DNA of 64,000 nucleotides from Tumebacillus_A lipolyticus (GTDB lineage: Bacteria > Bacillota > Bacilli > Tumebacillales > Tumebacillaceae), in assembly GCF_042682745.1 (NCBI RefSeq), contig NZ_JBHUIO010000002.1:992001-1056000 (forward strand). The letters run 5' to 3'. Each line of letters starts with the position of its first letter. Positions within the stretch are counted from its first letter, which is position 1. The position numbers were made by a program, and so were the translations under genes. Below the pieces are notes generated by a model that ran no database searches, was not told where the DNA came from, and worked only from the letters and a program-made list of their open reading frames with translations. Shown here piece after piece: positions 50,601-60,039 of this stretch.

Positions 50601-53600
50601 TCGGCCGAATGCAGATGGCGCAAATCGTAAACAGCGAGCGTCACTTCTGCACGAATGTGCACCAACTGCAAGGGCATGCTGAACGTCGACAGATCAAACG
50701 AAGTACGGAAGATCTCATGTCGCTTGACCATTCGGCGAATCGCTTCACGAAACGCCGGCTCATGAAACGGTCCGCGCAGTCGATAGGTGCCCAAGTACGC
50801 TTTGTACACCTCGGAAGACTCGCTATGGAAAAAGTATGACATTTGGATCGCGGGCACCGGGTAGGCATCTTCGATCCCCTCCGGAAGCTGTGCTCGATCC
50901 TGATCAGAAATCAGTTCAAACGGCGCGATCGGCTCCACGCGCTCTTCTGGCTGATGCGACGTTTTGATCGAGCAGGCGAGCTCTCGCACCGTCTGGTGCT
51001 GATAGATCTGCTCAAGCGAAACGTCGAGCTTCTGATCTTTCGCGAGCGATGCGACTTTAATACTGCGTATCGAATCGCCGCCCAGAAGGAAAAAGTTATC
51101 ATCCGCTCCGATCGGATGGACATCCAAGACCCGCTCCCAGATCGAGATCAACACTTCCTCCTCAAAAGAGCTGGGCGGTGCATATCGGGCTCGCTCAAAC
51201 GCGAACAGATCTGGGGCCGGCAGCGATTTGCGATCCACCTTGCCGTTTGCGGTAAGCGGAATCTCATCGATCAAGACAAAGGAATGCGGAACCATATGAT
51301 CTGGTAGCCGATTGCCCAAAAAGGTGCGCAGCTCTCGTACTGTGGGCGGCTGCTTGTGCTTTGCCACCACGTAGGCCACCAGTTTTTTCTCATCAGGATC
51401 ATCCTCGCGCACCATCGCCACCGCTTCGTCGACTTCCTCATGTTGAATCAGCGCCGATTCGATTTCACCGAGCTCGATCCGATAGCCGCGGAGCTTCACC
51501 TGATGGTCGATCCGCCCCCAATATTCGAGATCGCCATTCGCCAGATAGCGCGCCAAGTCACCAGAGCGATAGAGGAGCTCGCCTGACAGAGCTGGCAAGG
51601 TGACAAAGCGATCGCTCGTCAGTTCCGGACGATTGAAATACCCTCTCGTCACGCCCGCACCTCCGATGTACATCTCGCCGGGCACACCGATCGGCACCTG
51701 CTGCTGATTGCGATCGAGCAAGAGGACTTGCAAATCGGGAATCGCGCTGCCGATCACACTGCTCGCCCGATGCGCATCAGCAGCTCGCAGCGGTCGATAA
51801 GTAACATGGACGGTCGTCTCGGTGATCCCATACATGTTGATCAATTGCGGCTTGCTGTCACCATGACGCGCAAACCAGGGCTGCAAGCTTTGCACGTCCA
51901 GCGCCTCTCCCCCAAAGACCACATAGCGAAGGTCGATCTCCCCGCCAGAGCCTGACTGCTCCTCCACGCGCATCAGCTGACGAAACGCAGAAGGCGTCTG
52001 GTTGAGCACAGTAACGCGCTCGTTTTGCAACAGGCGATAAAACTCCTCCGGCGTTCGGCTGACCCAATAGGGGACGACCACCAACTTGCCGCCGAAAAGT
52101 AGCGCCCCCCACATCTCCCAGACGGAAAAGTCGAACGCATAGGAGTGAAACAAGGTCCACACATCATGATGATCAAATTGAAACCACGCATCCGTCTCGG
52201 TGAACAGGCGCACCACATTTCGATGGGTGACCATCACGCCCTTCGGATTGCCGGTCGAACCTGACGTATAGATCACATACGCCAGCCGATCGGGGCTCCG
52301 TTCCCCTTCTATATTCGCATCGTTCAGCGCGTCGATCTGCACCCAATCCCGATCGATGCAGATCGTCTGCACATCTGCACGCGAAAGCTTGCCGAGCATC
52401 CGTTCCTGCGTCAAGACCAGCTCCGCCTGCGAATCATCCAGCATGTACTGCAATCGCTCCATCGGGTAGGCCGGATCGAGTGGCAGATAGGCACCGCCCG
52501 CCTTTAGAATCGCCACGATGCCGACCAGCAGATCTACGGAGCGCTCCATGCTGATGCCGACCAGCATCCCATCGCTGACCCCGCGCTGCCGGAGATAGCG
52601 AGCCAATCGGTTGGCTCGGCTGTTCAATTCCCCATAGGTGAGACTTTGATTCTCAAACGTCACCGCATGTGCATCTGGACGTTCCATAGCTCGTTGCTCA
52701 AAAATGGTGCACAGCGTCTCATCGACCTTTTCCGACTTTGCGAGGGCACGCCATGCGGACAATTGCACGATTTCAGCATCGGTGATCAGTCGCAGGCTCG
52801 AAACTGATCGATTCGAATCCGCAGCGATGTCGGCGAGCAGCGTCTGCCAATGACCCATCATCCGACATATGGTCGCCTCTGCAAACAGTGCGGTATCGTA
52901 CTGAAATTTCACCAGCAGTTCGCCATCCGATTCAGCAACCGTGACCGTCAGATCGAACAGAGACGATTTTTCTTCGAGCGTACGCGAACGCAAGAGGAGG
53001 TCGTCCAAATGTCCTGTCGCCCCCTCACAGCCCAGGGCAAACGGGGCCAACATCTGCCGCTGCGCTCCGACGTTCTGCATGACAAACGCCGTCTGAAACA
53101 GCGGGGATCGGCTCGGATCTCGCTCAATCCGCATCTTTTCCACCAGCAGGTCGAACGGATAGTCCTGATGGGCCAGCGCTTCCACCACCGTCTTGCGCAC
53201 TTGCGACAGGAAGGTTGAAAAGGTCGGCTGATTCGAAAAATCGAATCGCAGCGGCAACGCATTGGTCAAGTAGCCGACCAGCTCCGCATGAGACGATCTG
53301 CTTCTGCCCGCCATATAGGTGCCGACGATCAAATCTTCTTGCTCCGAATAGCGATGCATCAAAACACCATAGGCGCCCAAAAGCAGTTGGTACAGCGTCA
53401 CCTCCTGCTCATGCGCCGTTTGTTTCAACCTCGCGGTCAGCCCGGCGCCGACGCGCACATGCAGCGATGCACCGCTTTGTTTCCGTTCGGCAGGGCGCGG
53501 AAAGTCGAGCGGAATGTGCAGTGCTGGCAGCTCGCCCGACAGCTTCTCCTGCCAATAGGCAAGCTTGCGATTTCCCGCATCGGAAGCGACGAAAGCGTGC

Positions 53601-56239
53601 TGCCAATTGATAAAGGAGATCGCGGAAGCACTCTCCTCGACCGCTGTTGCCGCATGCCCCGACCTCAACTGCGCGTACAGAGCGGAGAGATCGCGGAACA
53701 GCAGATTGAACGACCAGAAATCGACCACGATGTGATGAAGTGCCCACAGCATCACCACTTCCTGATCGGAGCGACGGAACAGGTGGATGCGCATCGACCG
53801 ACCCTTTTCCAAATCGAACGGTCTGTCCGCTTCCTCTTGCAAGCGCGCATTTAGCCGCTCGTCGCCCCACGTCGCCGCCTCTTCAACCTGGAACGAGACC
53901 TCCTGCTCGTTGTGAACGCGCTGAAGCAGCTGTCCCTCACGCTCAAAGAACGAAGTGCGAAGCGCAGGATGACGATCAACCAGCGCTTGAAACGCCCCCT
54001 GTAGCGCTCGCTCGTCAACCGCTCCCTCCAAGTGAAACGCACGGGAAATGTTGTAAGCTGGACTTTGCGGGAAGCGCTTGTACCAAAACCACAATCCTTG
54101 TTGAGCGCGGGACATCTCACATTCTGACAGCCGATCGTGATCGCATTCGCTCTCATCTGATGTGGAAGCATCTGACCCCTCGATCAGTTGATCGATCAGC
54201 GTTGCCAACTCGATCAGATGAATGCCCTCCAGCAAGCGGCTCGAATCGATGTCGATCCCGAAATCGCGCTCGATGTCATGTTGCAATTGCACAGCCATCA
54301 GCGAATCGAGACCGAGACTGCTCAGCGACAAAGCGGGGTCCAGCTTGGCGGGCAATATTTTGAGCACATGTGCTGCCTGATGGCGCAGATAGGCAAGCAA
54401 ACGGGAATGGCGCTCCTCGACAGACAACGACCGCAATTCAGCGCGACTCATCAGGAGCGGTTCCGACAAAAATGACTCCTCCATCTCCCTGTCAAAAGCG
54501 TTGTGCACATCGCTCCCGATCAGGACAAGCGAACCGTTCAAGTAGCCCTCCCGACAAGCATGGCGCTGCACCTTTCCGCTCGAAGTCATCGGAATGCCGC
54601 CAAACTTGAGCAACAAAACCGCATACACTTGAACGCCATGCGCTTCTGCCACCAGCTGACGGATTGCGCTCGCAATTTCATCCACTTGGACGTTGCGATG
54701 ATGGCGATCGACCTCTTGCGCCACCACCAGCCGCTCCTCTCCCTCGACCGTCACCGAAAAGGCGGAACCCGCCCCCTTTCGCAGTGCCAGATGAGCGTTT
54801 TCCACCGTCGCTTCAATGTCTTGCGGGTAGTGATTGCGACCACGAATGATGATCAAGTCTTTGATTCTGCCGGTCACGAAGAGCTGTCCGCCCTTGAGGA
54901 AGCCTAGATCGCCCGTCCGCAAAAAAGGTCCGTCCCCGTTTGACAAGCACGCACGAAACGTCGCCTCCGATTGTTCAGGGCGCCCGAAGTATCCTTGCGC
55001 AACGCTCGCTCCTGCCACCCAGATCTCACCGATCTCATCAGGGGCGCATTCGACGCCGCTTTCTGCATGCACGATTCGCACATCCTGACCGACTGCGACT
55101 TCACCGCAGCCGACCAACTCTCGCGCTTCCGACTCTGTCCGATCGCTCGCCTCTTCGATCCGATTTTGCGTCAGCGCATCGGCAGCGAACTTTTGGGCGA
55201 CCGGCGATGATAACCCTTTTGCCCCCGAGACGAGCAGCGTTCCTTCCGCCAATCCATAGCAGGGGTAAAATGCATCGTCAGCAAATCCTGCGGCGGAAAA
55301 TGCATCTGCAAACCGCTTCATCGTCTCGGCTCGAATCGGTTCCGCTCCGTTAAACGCAATGCGCCAACTGCTCAGATCGAGTGACGCCCGCTGCGCTTCG
55401 GTGCTCTTTTCCACCGCAAGATCGTACGCAAAATTAGGTGCGCCGCTCACCGTCGCTTTCGTTTTAGCGATCATCTCCAGCCAGCGGAGCGGACGCTGAA
55501 TAAAATCGGCCGGCGCCATCAGGGTGACCGAAAACCCTGCCAGCACAGGCTGGAGCAGGCCACCGATCAACCCCATATCATGGTAGGGCGGCAACCAGAT
55601 CACCCCATGATCGTCCGCGTCGGTGCCAAACGATCGTTGAATCAATGCGGAGTTGTGGAGCAAGTTGCCATGCGTCACCATCACGCCTTTTGGAGCGGAG
55701 GTGGAGCCTGATGTATATTGGAGAAAGGCAAGGCTCTCCCCGCCAATGTGCGGAGAATTCCAACTATCTTCCATACCTTCCGCATCGCCTGTCAGCAGCC
55801 AATCCAAATTGGACAAGCTGTCCGCTTTGGCTAAATGCACTTGAAACCTTTGGAACGATTCTTTCGTTGTCAGCGCAAATCGCGCCTGCGAATCCGCCAC
55901 GATCGTCTGCAAGCGTGGCAACAAGCGGCTCGAAGTGGGTGGATAGGCTGGCACAGCAACCGCGCCAGCAAAGAGACAGCCAAAGAAGGCGGTCAGATAG
56001 TCCAGACCGGGAGGAAAAAGCAACAGTACTCGCTCCCCTGCCGCCCCCTTTTCTTGCAGGTAAGCGGCGATGGAGCGAGCGCGGCGCTCCGCCTCCCCCC
56101 AAGTCAGTTCTTCAAACATCTCCTCACCGTCACGGCTAAAACGGTAGGCCAACTGCTCAGGTTGACTTTCAGCCCGAGCGCGAAGAAGCTCGACAAAAGA
56201 TGCTGTCTCTGTGAAGGACACCGATTGTTTCAGGTTCAT
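47633..56239 (-). CDS. FAAL-initiated two-module NRPS
   Basis: This 2868-residue enzyme is arranged FAAL-ACP-C-A-T-C-A-T. The fatty acyl-AMP ligase (about 1-570) has LQYTSGSTSAPKG and LPPYHDMGLIGGLLQP. The ACP (GLDSLMAVQ) is near 645. The starter C domain has HHIVVDFWS near 840. A1 reads DFWNVGMVHK, matching the Thr code DFWNIGMVHK. Its carrier is GGDSIRS (about 1720). The second C domain resembles the D-acceptor type but has CEPLLDGWS near 1927, lacking both motif histidines. A2 reads DVWEFSADDK (unassigned, acidic pocket); its carrier is GGESI near 2796. The tail LLEELEGLSDEEALLLL resembles a C-terminal docking helix. The start at 56239 was chosen because AAAGGAG is 9 bases before it. Confidence 0.96.
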   Translation of the reverse strand: MNLKQSVSFTETASFVELLRARAESQPEQLAYRFSRDGEEMFEELTWGEAERRARSIAAYLQEKGAAGERVLLLFPPGLDYLTAFFGCLFAGAVAVPAYPPTSSRLLPRLQTIVADSQARFALTTKESFQRFQVHLAKADSLSNLDWLLTGDAEGMEDSWNSPHIGGESLAFLQYTSGSTSAPKGVMVTHGNLLHNSALIQRSFGTDADDHGVIWLPPYHDMGLIGGLLQPVLAGFSVTLMAPADFIQRPLRWLEMIAKTKATVSGAPNFAYDLAVEKSTEAQRASLDLSSWRIAFNGAEPIRAETMKRFADAFSAAGFADDAFYPCYGLAEGTLLVSGAKGLSSPVAQKFAADALTQNRIEEASDRTESEARELVGCGEVAVGQDVRIVHAESGVECAPDEIGEIWVAGASVAQGYFGRPEQSEATFRACLSNGDGPFLRTGDLGFLKGGQLFVTGRIKDLIIIRGRNHYPQDIEATVENAHLALRKGAGSAFSVTVEGEERLVVAQEVDRHHRNVQVDEIASAIRQLVAEAHGVQVYAVLLLKFGGIPMTSSGKVQRHACREGYLNGSLVLIGSDVHNAFDREMEESFLSEPLLMSRAELRSLSVEERHSRLLAYLRHQAAHVLKILPAKLDPALSLSSLGLDSLMAVQLQHDIERDFGIDIDSSRLLEGIHLIELATLIDQLIEGSDASTSDESECDHDRLSECEMSRAQQGLWFWYKRFPQSPAYNISRAFHLEGAVDERALQGAFQALVDRHPALRTSFFEREGQLLQRVHNEQEVSFQVEEAATWGDERLNARLQEEADRPFDLEKGRSMRIHLFRRSDQEVVMLWALHHIVVDFWSFNLLFRDLSALYAQLRSGHAATAVEESASAISFINWQHAFVASDAGNRKLAYWQEKLSGELPALHIPLDFPRPAERKQSGASLHVRVGAGLTARLKQTAHEQEVTLYQLLLGAYGVLMHRYSEQEDLIVGTYMAGRSRSSHAELVGYLTNALPLRFDFSNQPTFSTFLSQVRKTVVEALAHQDYPFDLLVEKMRIERDPSRSPLFQTAFVMQNVGAQRQMLAPFALGCEGATGHLDDLLLRSRTLEEKSSLFDLTVTVAESDGELLVKFQYDTALFAEATICRMMGHWQTLLADIAADSNRSVSSLRLITDAEIVQLSAWRALAKSEKVDETLCTIFEQRAMERPDAHAVTFENQSLTYGELNSRANRLARYLRQRGVSDGMLVGISMERSVDLLVGIVAILKAGGAYLPLDPAYPMERLQYMLDDSQAELVLTQERMLGKLSRADVQTICIDRDWVQIDALNDANIEGERSPDRLAYVIYTSGSTGNPKGVMVTHRNVVRLFTETDAWFQFDHHDVWTLFHSYAFDFSVWEMWGALLFGGKLVVVPYWVSRTPEEFYRLLQNERVTVLNQTPSAFRQLMRVEEQSGSGGEIDLRYVVFGGEALDVQSLQPWFARHGDSKPQLINMYGITETTVHVTYRPLRAADAHRASSVIGSAIPDLQVLLLDRNQQQVPIGVPGEMYIGGAGVTRGYFNRPELTSDRFVTLPALSGELLYRSGDLARYLANGDLEYWGRIDHQVKLRGYRIELGEIESALIQHEEVDEAVAMVREDDPDEKKLVAYVVAKHKQPPTVRELRTFLGNRLPDHMVPHSFVLIDEIPLTANGKVDRKSLPAPDLFAFERARYAPPSSFEEEVLISIWERVLDVHPIGADDNFFLLGGDSIRSIKVASLAKDQKLDVSLEQIYQHQTVRELACSIKTSHQPEERVEPIAPFELISDQDRAQLPEGIEDAYPVPAIQMSYFFHSESSEVYKAYLGTYRLRGPFHEPAFREAIRRMVKRHEIFRTSFDLSTFSMPLQLVHIRAEVTLAVYDLRHLHSAEQEHAIKEFVYEEERRRFDWSQPGLIRFHAHRLSDETFQFTMCEPLLDGWSAASTMTGLFTEYLKVLKDHDAPEEPMLKAKFSRFVQRELQTKRSPESQAFWERELHDVLTTRIPRWTGPNATFASDKEDRVIVPISQEVSEGLLSLSRSLSVPLKDVVLAAHLKVVSLLSGQDDVVTGIVSGGRPEEEDGEKVLGAMVNTMPFRLHLAGSTWEELVRQTFEKERESLPHRRYPLVDLQRQFSGGQRLFETIFNYTHFHVYQGVTESGEIEILDGWHRESAYVPLTTQFSVDPQSSQLLCVLDYYPEDLCREQVGYIAEYYAKTLEAMVKSPTSKHEAHRLLAEEELRLLLGEDDRKRADYPLDRCFPELFRTQADKTPARTALICREKSIRYEELERRSNRLANYLLTLGIAPGMFVGHLGERNIDWAISMIAIFKLGAVYIPLDPKYPNDRLRYMASHSNMAVLLTSEELSDRVVQDGMKIVSLDRDQERIAQMDEAFVDRAITPTDLAYVIYTSGSTGLPKGAMVEHIGMVNHLYAKMEVLRLTEEDVVAQNASQCFDVSVWQLLVALLVGGKTVILPDEAETDPVRLLGEMDEAGITIWETVPTVLQATLESISLFREARPTFAQLRWLFVSGEALPPALCRLWFQLFPQIRMINACGATECSDDVTHYVISGPPAEEVTVMPIGEVIANCTLYVLDRAMQPVPFGVPGELCYGGICVGRGYLNDEEKTNRAFQADPFSQVPGARLYRSGDLVRLRNDGVLEFLGRIDHQVKIRGFRIELGEVEAVINHHPDVLQVVATAHRDDRGNSRLVAYLTLAPESLLSTAELRDYMRKSVPEHMVPSFFIMLEEFPMTLNGKVDRKRLPTPSIQQEEREYKAPETEVQRAVAEIWQSVLSYDPVSLTDNFFEVGGESILATRLISLLRKRFSIELPLRTLFEASTVEGLAAAVQSQVDLGEDDEMKALLEELEGLSDEEALLLLGGDEAE

Positions 56240-56263
56240 CTTCTCCATCTCCTTTGACGATCG

Positions 56264-58705
56264 CTAGTCTGGATGCAGCACGAGCAGGTGCGCTCCAGCT
56301 CTGTATTGTTCTTTGTTGAACTGTTGCGAGGCGGGGGAATTTTCAACAAAAAGACCGGATTGATCATCATACCAGCGGCTGAGCGGATCACCAGACTGTC
56401 CGGGAGCATTGAGGTCGAGCGCTGACATGTCCTGCAGGTCGACGACCATGCGCCAGGGAGCTGCTTGCAACACCGTGCCGCTCTCTCGCTGAAACGTCAT
56501 CAGACAGACTGTCGTGTTGCTGCCCCCGATCGGAAAATGACGCCTCGGATCGATCAGCTTTCCGAGCAGGGAAACCTGACGCCCGATCGGGTGTTGAGGA
56601 TCGAAGCGGTGAAACGCACCCCATCTCCACTTCGAGGTTAGCTCGCCGAACTTCTGTACCAACTGGTCTACCGCGATCTTGAAACTCTCCTGCACGAGCG
56701 CCTCAAAACCGCCCGCCGCAAGCACCCATCCGTTTTCGAGTCCGCTTGCCGCTTTCAGCAACGTTTCGTCAGTCACGTTGATGCGGTCGACCATTTTTCG
56801 AAACAAGGACGTGCCCATCTTCGGTTCAAACATCCGTTTGCTGATCTGCCACCAAAAGAAATGGTAGACCAGCGGTGCAGCCGCATCCTGATCATCATAA
56901 AAATTCCAATCTTCCAGCAAGCGAACGGATCGCTGCTCCACTTCTGTCCATTCGGCCCGCTTTAGGACGGGCAACAGGTGGGGCAACAGTCGACGCGCCT
57001 GCAAGTTCAAAATATCGCCTTGCATGCGCGACATCTCCTGCAAACTGAAAGGTTGCTCTTCGCTCAGCATCTCTTCGATGCGCCAAGCTCTGTACGGTGC
57101 GTCCCAAGAACGGGTCAGCAGATAAGGATACTGCTCCTCAACAATCTGCTGATTGGCCGCCACAATAAAGCCCGATTCTGGATTGACCAGCTCGGGGAGT
57201 TCCTCAAATGGGATGAACCCTGTCCATTCATATTGGTTTGTCCAACCAGGAACCGGGTGCTCCCCCTCCCCATCCTGACGAATGGGGATGCTCCCGCCGA
57301 CTCGACAGGCGATCGTCCCATCGCTCCCAGCGAACAAAAAGGTGAGAACTGGCGAGCGATACTCTCGCAGTGCCTCGCGAAATGTGTTCCAGTCGGTTGC
57401 GCAGTTGATCGCAAAAAACGCTTCCAAATCGGCAGAGGGGAGCAAAGCGGACCACTGCAAAGCTAACACCTCTTCCGCTTGCCCCTCCTCAGCGACGATC
57501 ACATCTGATACCACCGGTCCGTGCCGAGTGGTGTACACCGCAAACACTACATCCGCTTTTCCCTTCACTCGGATGATCTCGCGCCTCACCTCTGCATGCT
57601 CCCAATGTTGCTCATATTGAAACTGTGCCGGGTCGGAAGGGTGCCTCCGTTCCACAAACAGGTCTTGTACATCCGCTCGGCTGTTGGTCACGCCCCATGC
57701 GATCTGCTCGTTGTGGCCAATTAAAATGCCTGGCACCCCCGGCAGAGAGACGCCGATCACGTTGAGTTTCTCCAACTCCCCTTCCACGATCAGATGGGTC
57801 TGGTACCAAGTGGAGGGCGTCTGCAGATCGATGTGCGGGTCGTTGGCCAGCAAGGGCTTTCCCGAAACGGTTCGCTCTCCCGCCACGACCCAGCCGTTTG
57901 AACCTTTCGTCACATCGCCCGCTGTGGTGAGCAGATCGAGCAGTTCCTCTGCCAACGCATCGCTTTCGAGTGCGCCCTTCACCTCCTGCTCTGACCGAGC
58001 GCCCACAGGTACACCTGCCTGCCACTTGCCTCTCGGGATGGTCAGCGGACCATCTTCCGGATAGGCGGGCCTGATTTCTCGTCGCAGCTCTTCACCAACG
58101 CGCTTGCCGACCTCATGATGAAACAGTTCATTCCCCATGTTTTGCGACAGGCTATACGAGAGCAACCTACCGATGCACAGGACTTCAAAAGGCGTCCACT
58201 CCTGTGGTTCATAGCCGAGCAAAGCAAACTCGATCGGCAATCTGCCATTTTTCTTCGCGTCTGCAACATATGCGTTTACACCCGCACAATAGCTCTCCAG
58301 ATGCTGCAAGGTGTTGGCAGAGTAGGCCGCGATCGATCGCTCCGCCGCCTTGTGCATGGAAAGTGTGCGAAAGAGTCGGTCCGATTGCTCCAATCCTGCC
58401 CCCAATACTTCTGCCAACCGCCCAGAGACCATTCGAAAACTCATGTCCATCTGCCACAGCCGATCTTGGGCGGTCACATATCCCTGCGCCATGTACACAT
58501 CGTGGAGCGACTGCGCCTCGATGTGCGGAACTCCACGCCAATCCCGGTAGATGCTGACCTTTGAGCGAAGACCCTCCAAATGCAAGATTTTACGTGACGG
58601 GCGCCTCGCAAGTCGCTGGTGCAGGCCGCGGCTCACTCGCTTTGCCACCGACAACACCCCAAACCTTGCAAAGCTCAACAATCTTTTTTGCTTACTCCCC
58701 TTCAA
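56264..58705 (-). CDS. Penicillin acylase-family amidohydrolase (Ntn hydrolase)
   Basis: This protein is about 813 residues and belongs to the penicillin amidase / PvdQ family. The precursor should cleave itself at TKG-SNGWVV (Ser near residue 269), freeing the nucleophilic Ser at the beta-chain N-terminus. Other family signatures are RDWRGVPHIEAQSLHDVYMA near 50, GYVTAQDRLWQMDMSFRMVS and GVTNSRADVQDLFVE. I prefer the TTG at 58705, which follows AGGAGG by 8 bases and starts just after the MFS stop. The ATG at 58780 has no ribosome binding site and overlaps that gene. No signal peptide is evident. In a FAAL-NRPS operon it probably removes the fatty acyl group. Confidence 0.9.
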   Translation of the reverse strand: MKGSKQKRLLSFARFGVLSVAKRVSRGLHQRLARRPSRKILHLEGLRSKVSIYRDWRGVPHIEAQSLHDVYMAQGYVTAQDRLWQMDMSFRMVSGRLAEVLGAGLEQSDRLFRTLSMHKAAERSIAAYSANTLQHLESYCAGVNAYVADAKKNGRLPIEFALLGYEPQEWTPFEVLCIGRLLSYSLSQNMGNELFHHEVGKRVGEELRREIRPAYPEDGPLTIPRGKWQAGVPVGARSEQEVKGALESDALAEELLDLLTTAGDVTKGSNGWVVAGERTVSGKPLLANDPHIDLQTPSTWYQTHLIVEGELEKLNVIGVSLPGVPGILIGHNEQIAWGVTNSRADVQDLFVERRHPSDPAQFQYEQHWEHAEVRREIIRVKGKADVVFAVYTTRHGPVVSDVIVAEEGQAEEVLALQWSALLPSADLEAFFAINCATDWNTFREALREYRSPVLTFLFAGSDGTIACRVGGSIPIRQDGEGEHPVPGWTNQYEWTGFIPFEELPELVNPESGFIVAANQQIVEEQYPYLLTRSWDAPYRAWRIEEMLSEEQPFSLQEMSRMQGDILNLQARRLLPHLLPVLKRAEWTEVEQRSVRLLEDWNFYDDQDAAAPLVYHFFWWQISKRMFEPKMGTSLFRKMVDRINVTDETLLKAASGLENGWVLAAGGFEALVQESFKIAVDQLVQKFGELTSKWRWGAFHRFDPQHPIGRQVSLLGKLIDPRRHFPIGGSNTTVCLMTFQRESGTVLQAAPWRMVVDLQDMSALDLNAPGQSGDPLSRWYDDQSGLFVENSPASQQFNKEQYRAGAHLLVLHPD

Positions 58706-58730
58706 AAAGCTCTCCTCCTCTTCCTCACCT

Positions 58731-59972
58731 TCATGCGGATGAAACGCTGGAGACTGCTCGTTGCCGTTCCCGCTTGGCATAGACCGACTGCCCGCGCCAG
58801 AAGAAGAGAGTGCTCACCAGCGCGATCGAGCCAAACATGATGAACATGATGCTGCCGCCAAAGCTTCCCAGCACCATCCCGCCAATCCAAGGTCCCATAA
58901 AGTTCCCAAGTTCGGTAAATGTCTGCGTGCCATAATAGGTGCCGCGCATCCCCTCTGGTGTAATTCGATCGAGCAGCACATATTCGGAAGGGATGATGAA
59001 GATCTCGCCGATTGTAAAGATCACCATCGACATGATGAAGAGAACCCATCCGGTCGAGAAAGCAAACCCGAGATCGCCGAGCGCAAACAGCAAAGCACCG
59101 AGCACGACGCCGAACAGCGGGGTGCGTTTCTCAATCCATTTCGCCAGCGGTATCTGGCAGACGATCACGACAAACGCGTTGATGCTGAGCAGCGTGGAGA
59201 ACATGAGAATTCCATTCGTAAACTCTCGCTCCAGATGCTGTCCAAGCGTGACCGACATCTGTCCATGCACCATGATGCCAAGCGTTCCGCCGAGCACAAA
59301 CCAGCGCAACACCCGATCCTGCACCACCACTTTTAAGACTTCTTTCAGCTTGAAGGACTCCCCGCGCGTCTGGGTGATCTCGCCGACTTTAAAGCGGCGC
59401 ATCAGCATGAGCAAGAAGAGTGGGTAGACAAAATAGACGATCGCTGCGATCAAAAAGGTCTGCGAACTTCCCGACAACCCGGCCAGCGCGCCAAGCATCG
59501 GACCCATCACGAAACCGATGTTTACCGTCCAGTAGCGCAAAGAGAAGATGCGCATTCTTCTTGACTCTTCGGTCAAGTCTGCCATCAGCGCTTTCGAAAC
59601 AGGTGCGAAGAACGAGCCGCTCAGCCCATTTGTGACAGACAACACCGCTAACAACCACGGAGTTGTCGTGTATGTGAAGCCGACAAATGACAACGAGATG
59701 CCGAGCAGAGCGAAAACCACCACTTTTTTGCGCCCTACAAAGTCGGATAGCGCCCCCCCGATAAACCCGCCAAATGTACCGGCAAGCGGACCTAAGCCGA
59801 TAATGCTGCCGATCACACCAGGGCTCAGCTCTGTGTTTTGCGTCAGGTAGATGGCCAGAAAGGGAAAGCTCATCGAGCGCGCGATCGTCGTGATGATCGT
59901 TCCGATCAATAATGTGTAAACGACCGGGTGAAAGCCACCAAAATAGCTACTTTTAAATCGCTGGAGAAACAT
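58731..59972 (-). CDS. MFS drug/metabolite efflux transporter
   Basis: This 413-residue major facilitator protein has about 12 membrane helices. The loop 2-3 motif GALSDFVGRKKVVVFAL (conserved D-x-x-G-R-K-K) is near residue 75. Motif C-like glycines (GFVMGPMLGALAGLSG) are near 145, as in drug:H+ antiporters. As the first gene of the NRPS transcript it most likely exports the peptide product or protects the producer. The ATG at 59972 follows AGAGGTGG by 8 bases; a GTG four codons earlier overlaps that site. Confidence 0.92.
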   Translation of the reverse strand: MFLQRFKSSYFGGFHPVVYTLLIGTIITTIARSMSFPFLAIYLTQNTELSPGVIGSIIGLGPLAGTFGGFIGGALSDFVGRKKVVVFALLGISLSFVGFTYTTTPWLLAVLSVTNGLSGSFFAPVSKALMADLTEESRRMRIFSLRYWTVNIGFVMGPMLGALAGLSGSSQTFLIAAIVYFVYPLFLLMLMRRFKVGEITQTRGESFKLKEVLKVVVQDRVLRWFVLGGTLGIMVHGQMSVTLGQHLEREFTNGILMFSTLLSINAFVVIVCQIPLAKWIEKRTPLFGVVLGALLFALGDLGFAFSTGWVLFIMSMVIFTIGEIFIIPSEYVLLDRITPEGMRGTYYGTQTFTELGNFMGPWIGGMVLGSFGGSIMFIMFGSIALVSTLFFWRGQSVYAKRERQRAVSSVSSA

Positions 59973-60039
59973 TGCCAACACCACCTCTTATCAATAGATC
60001 AAGGAGATAAAGTATTCATTTATTTTTTCATTTCATACC

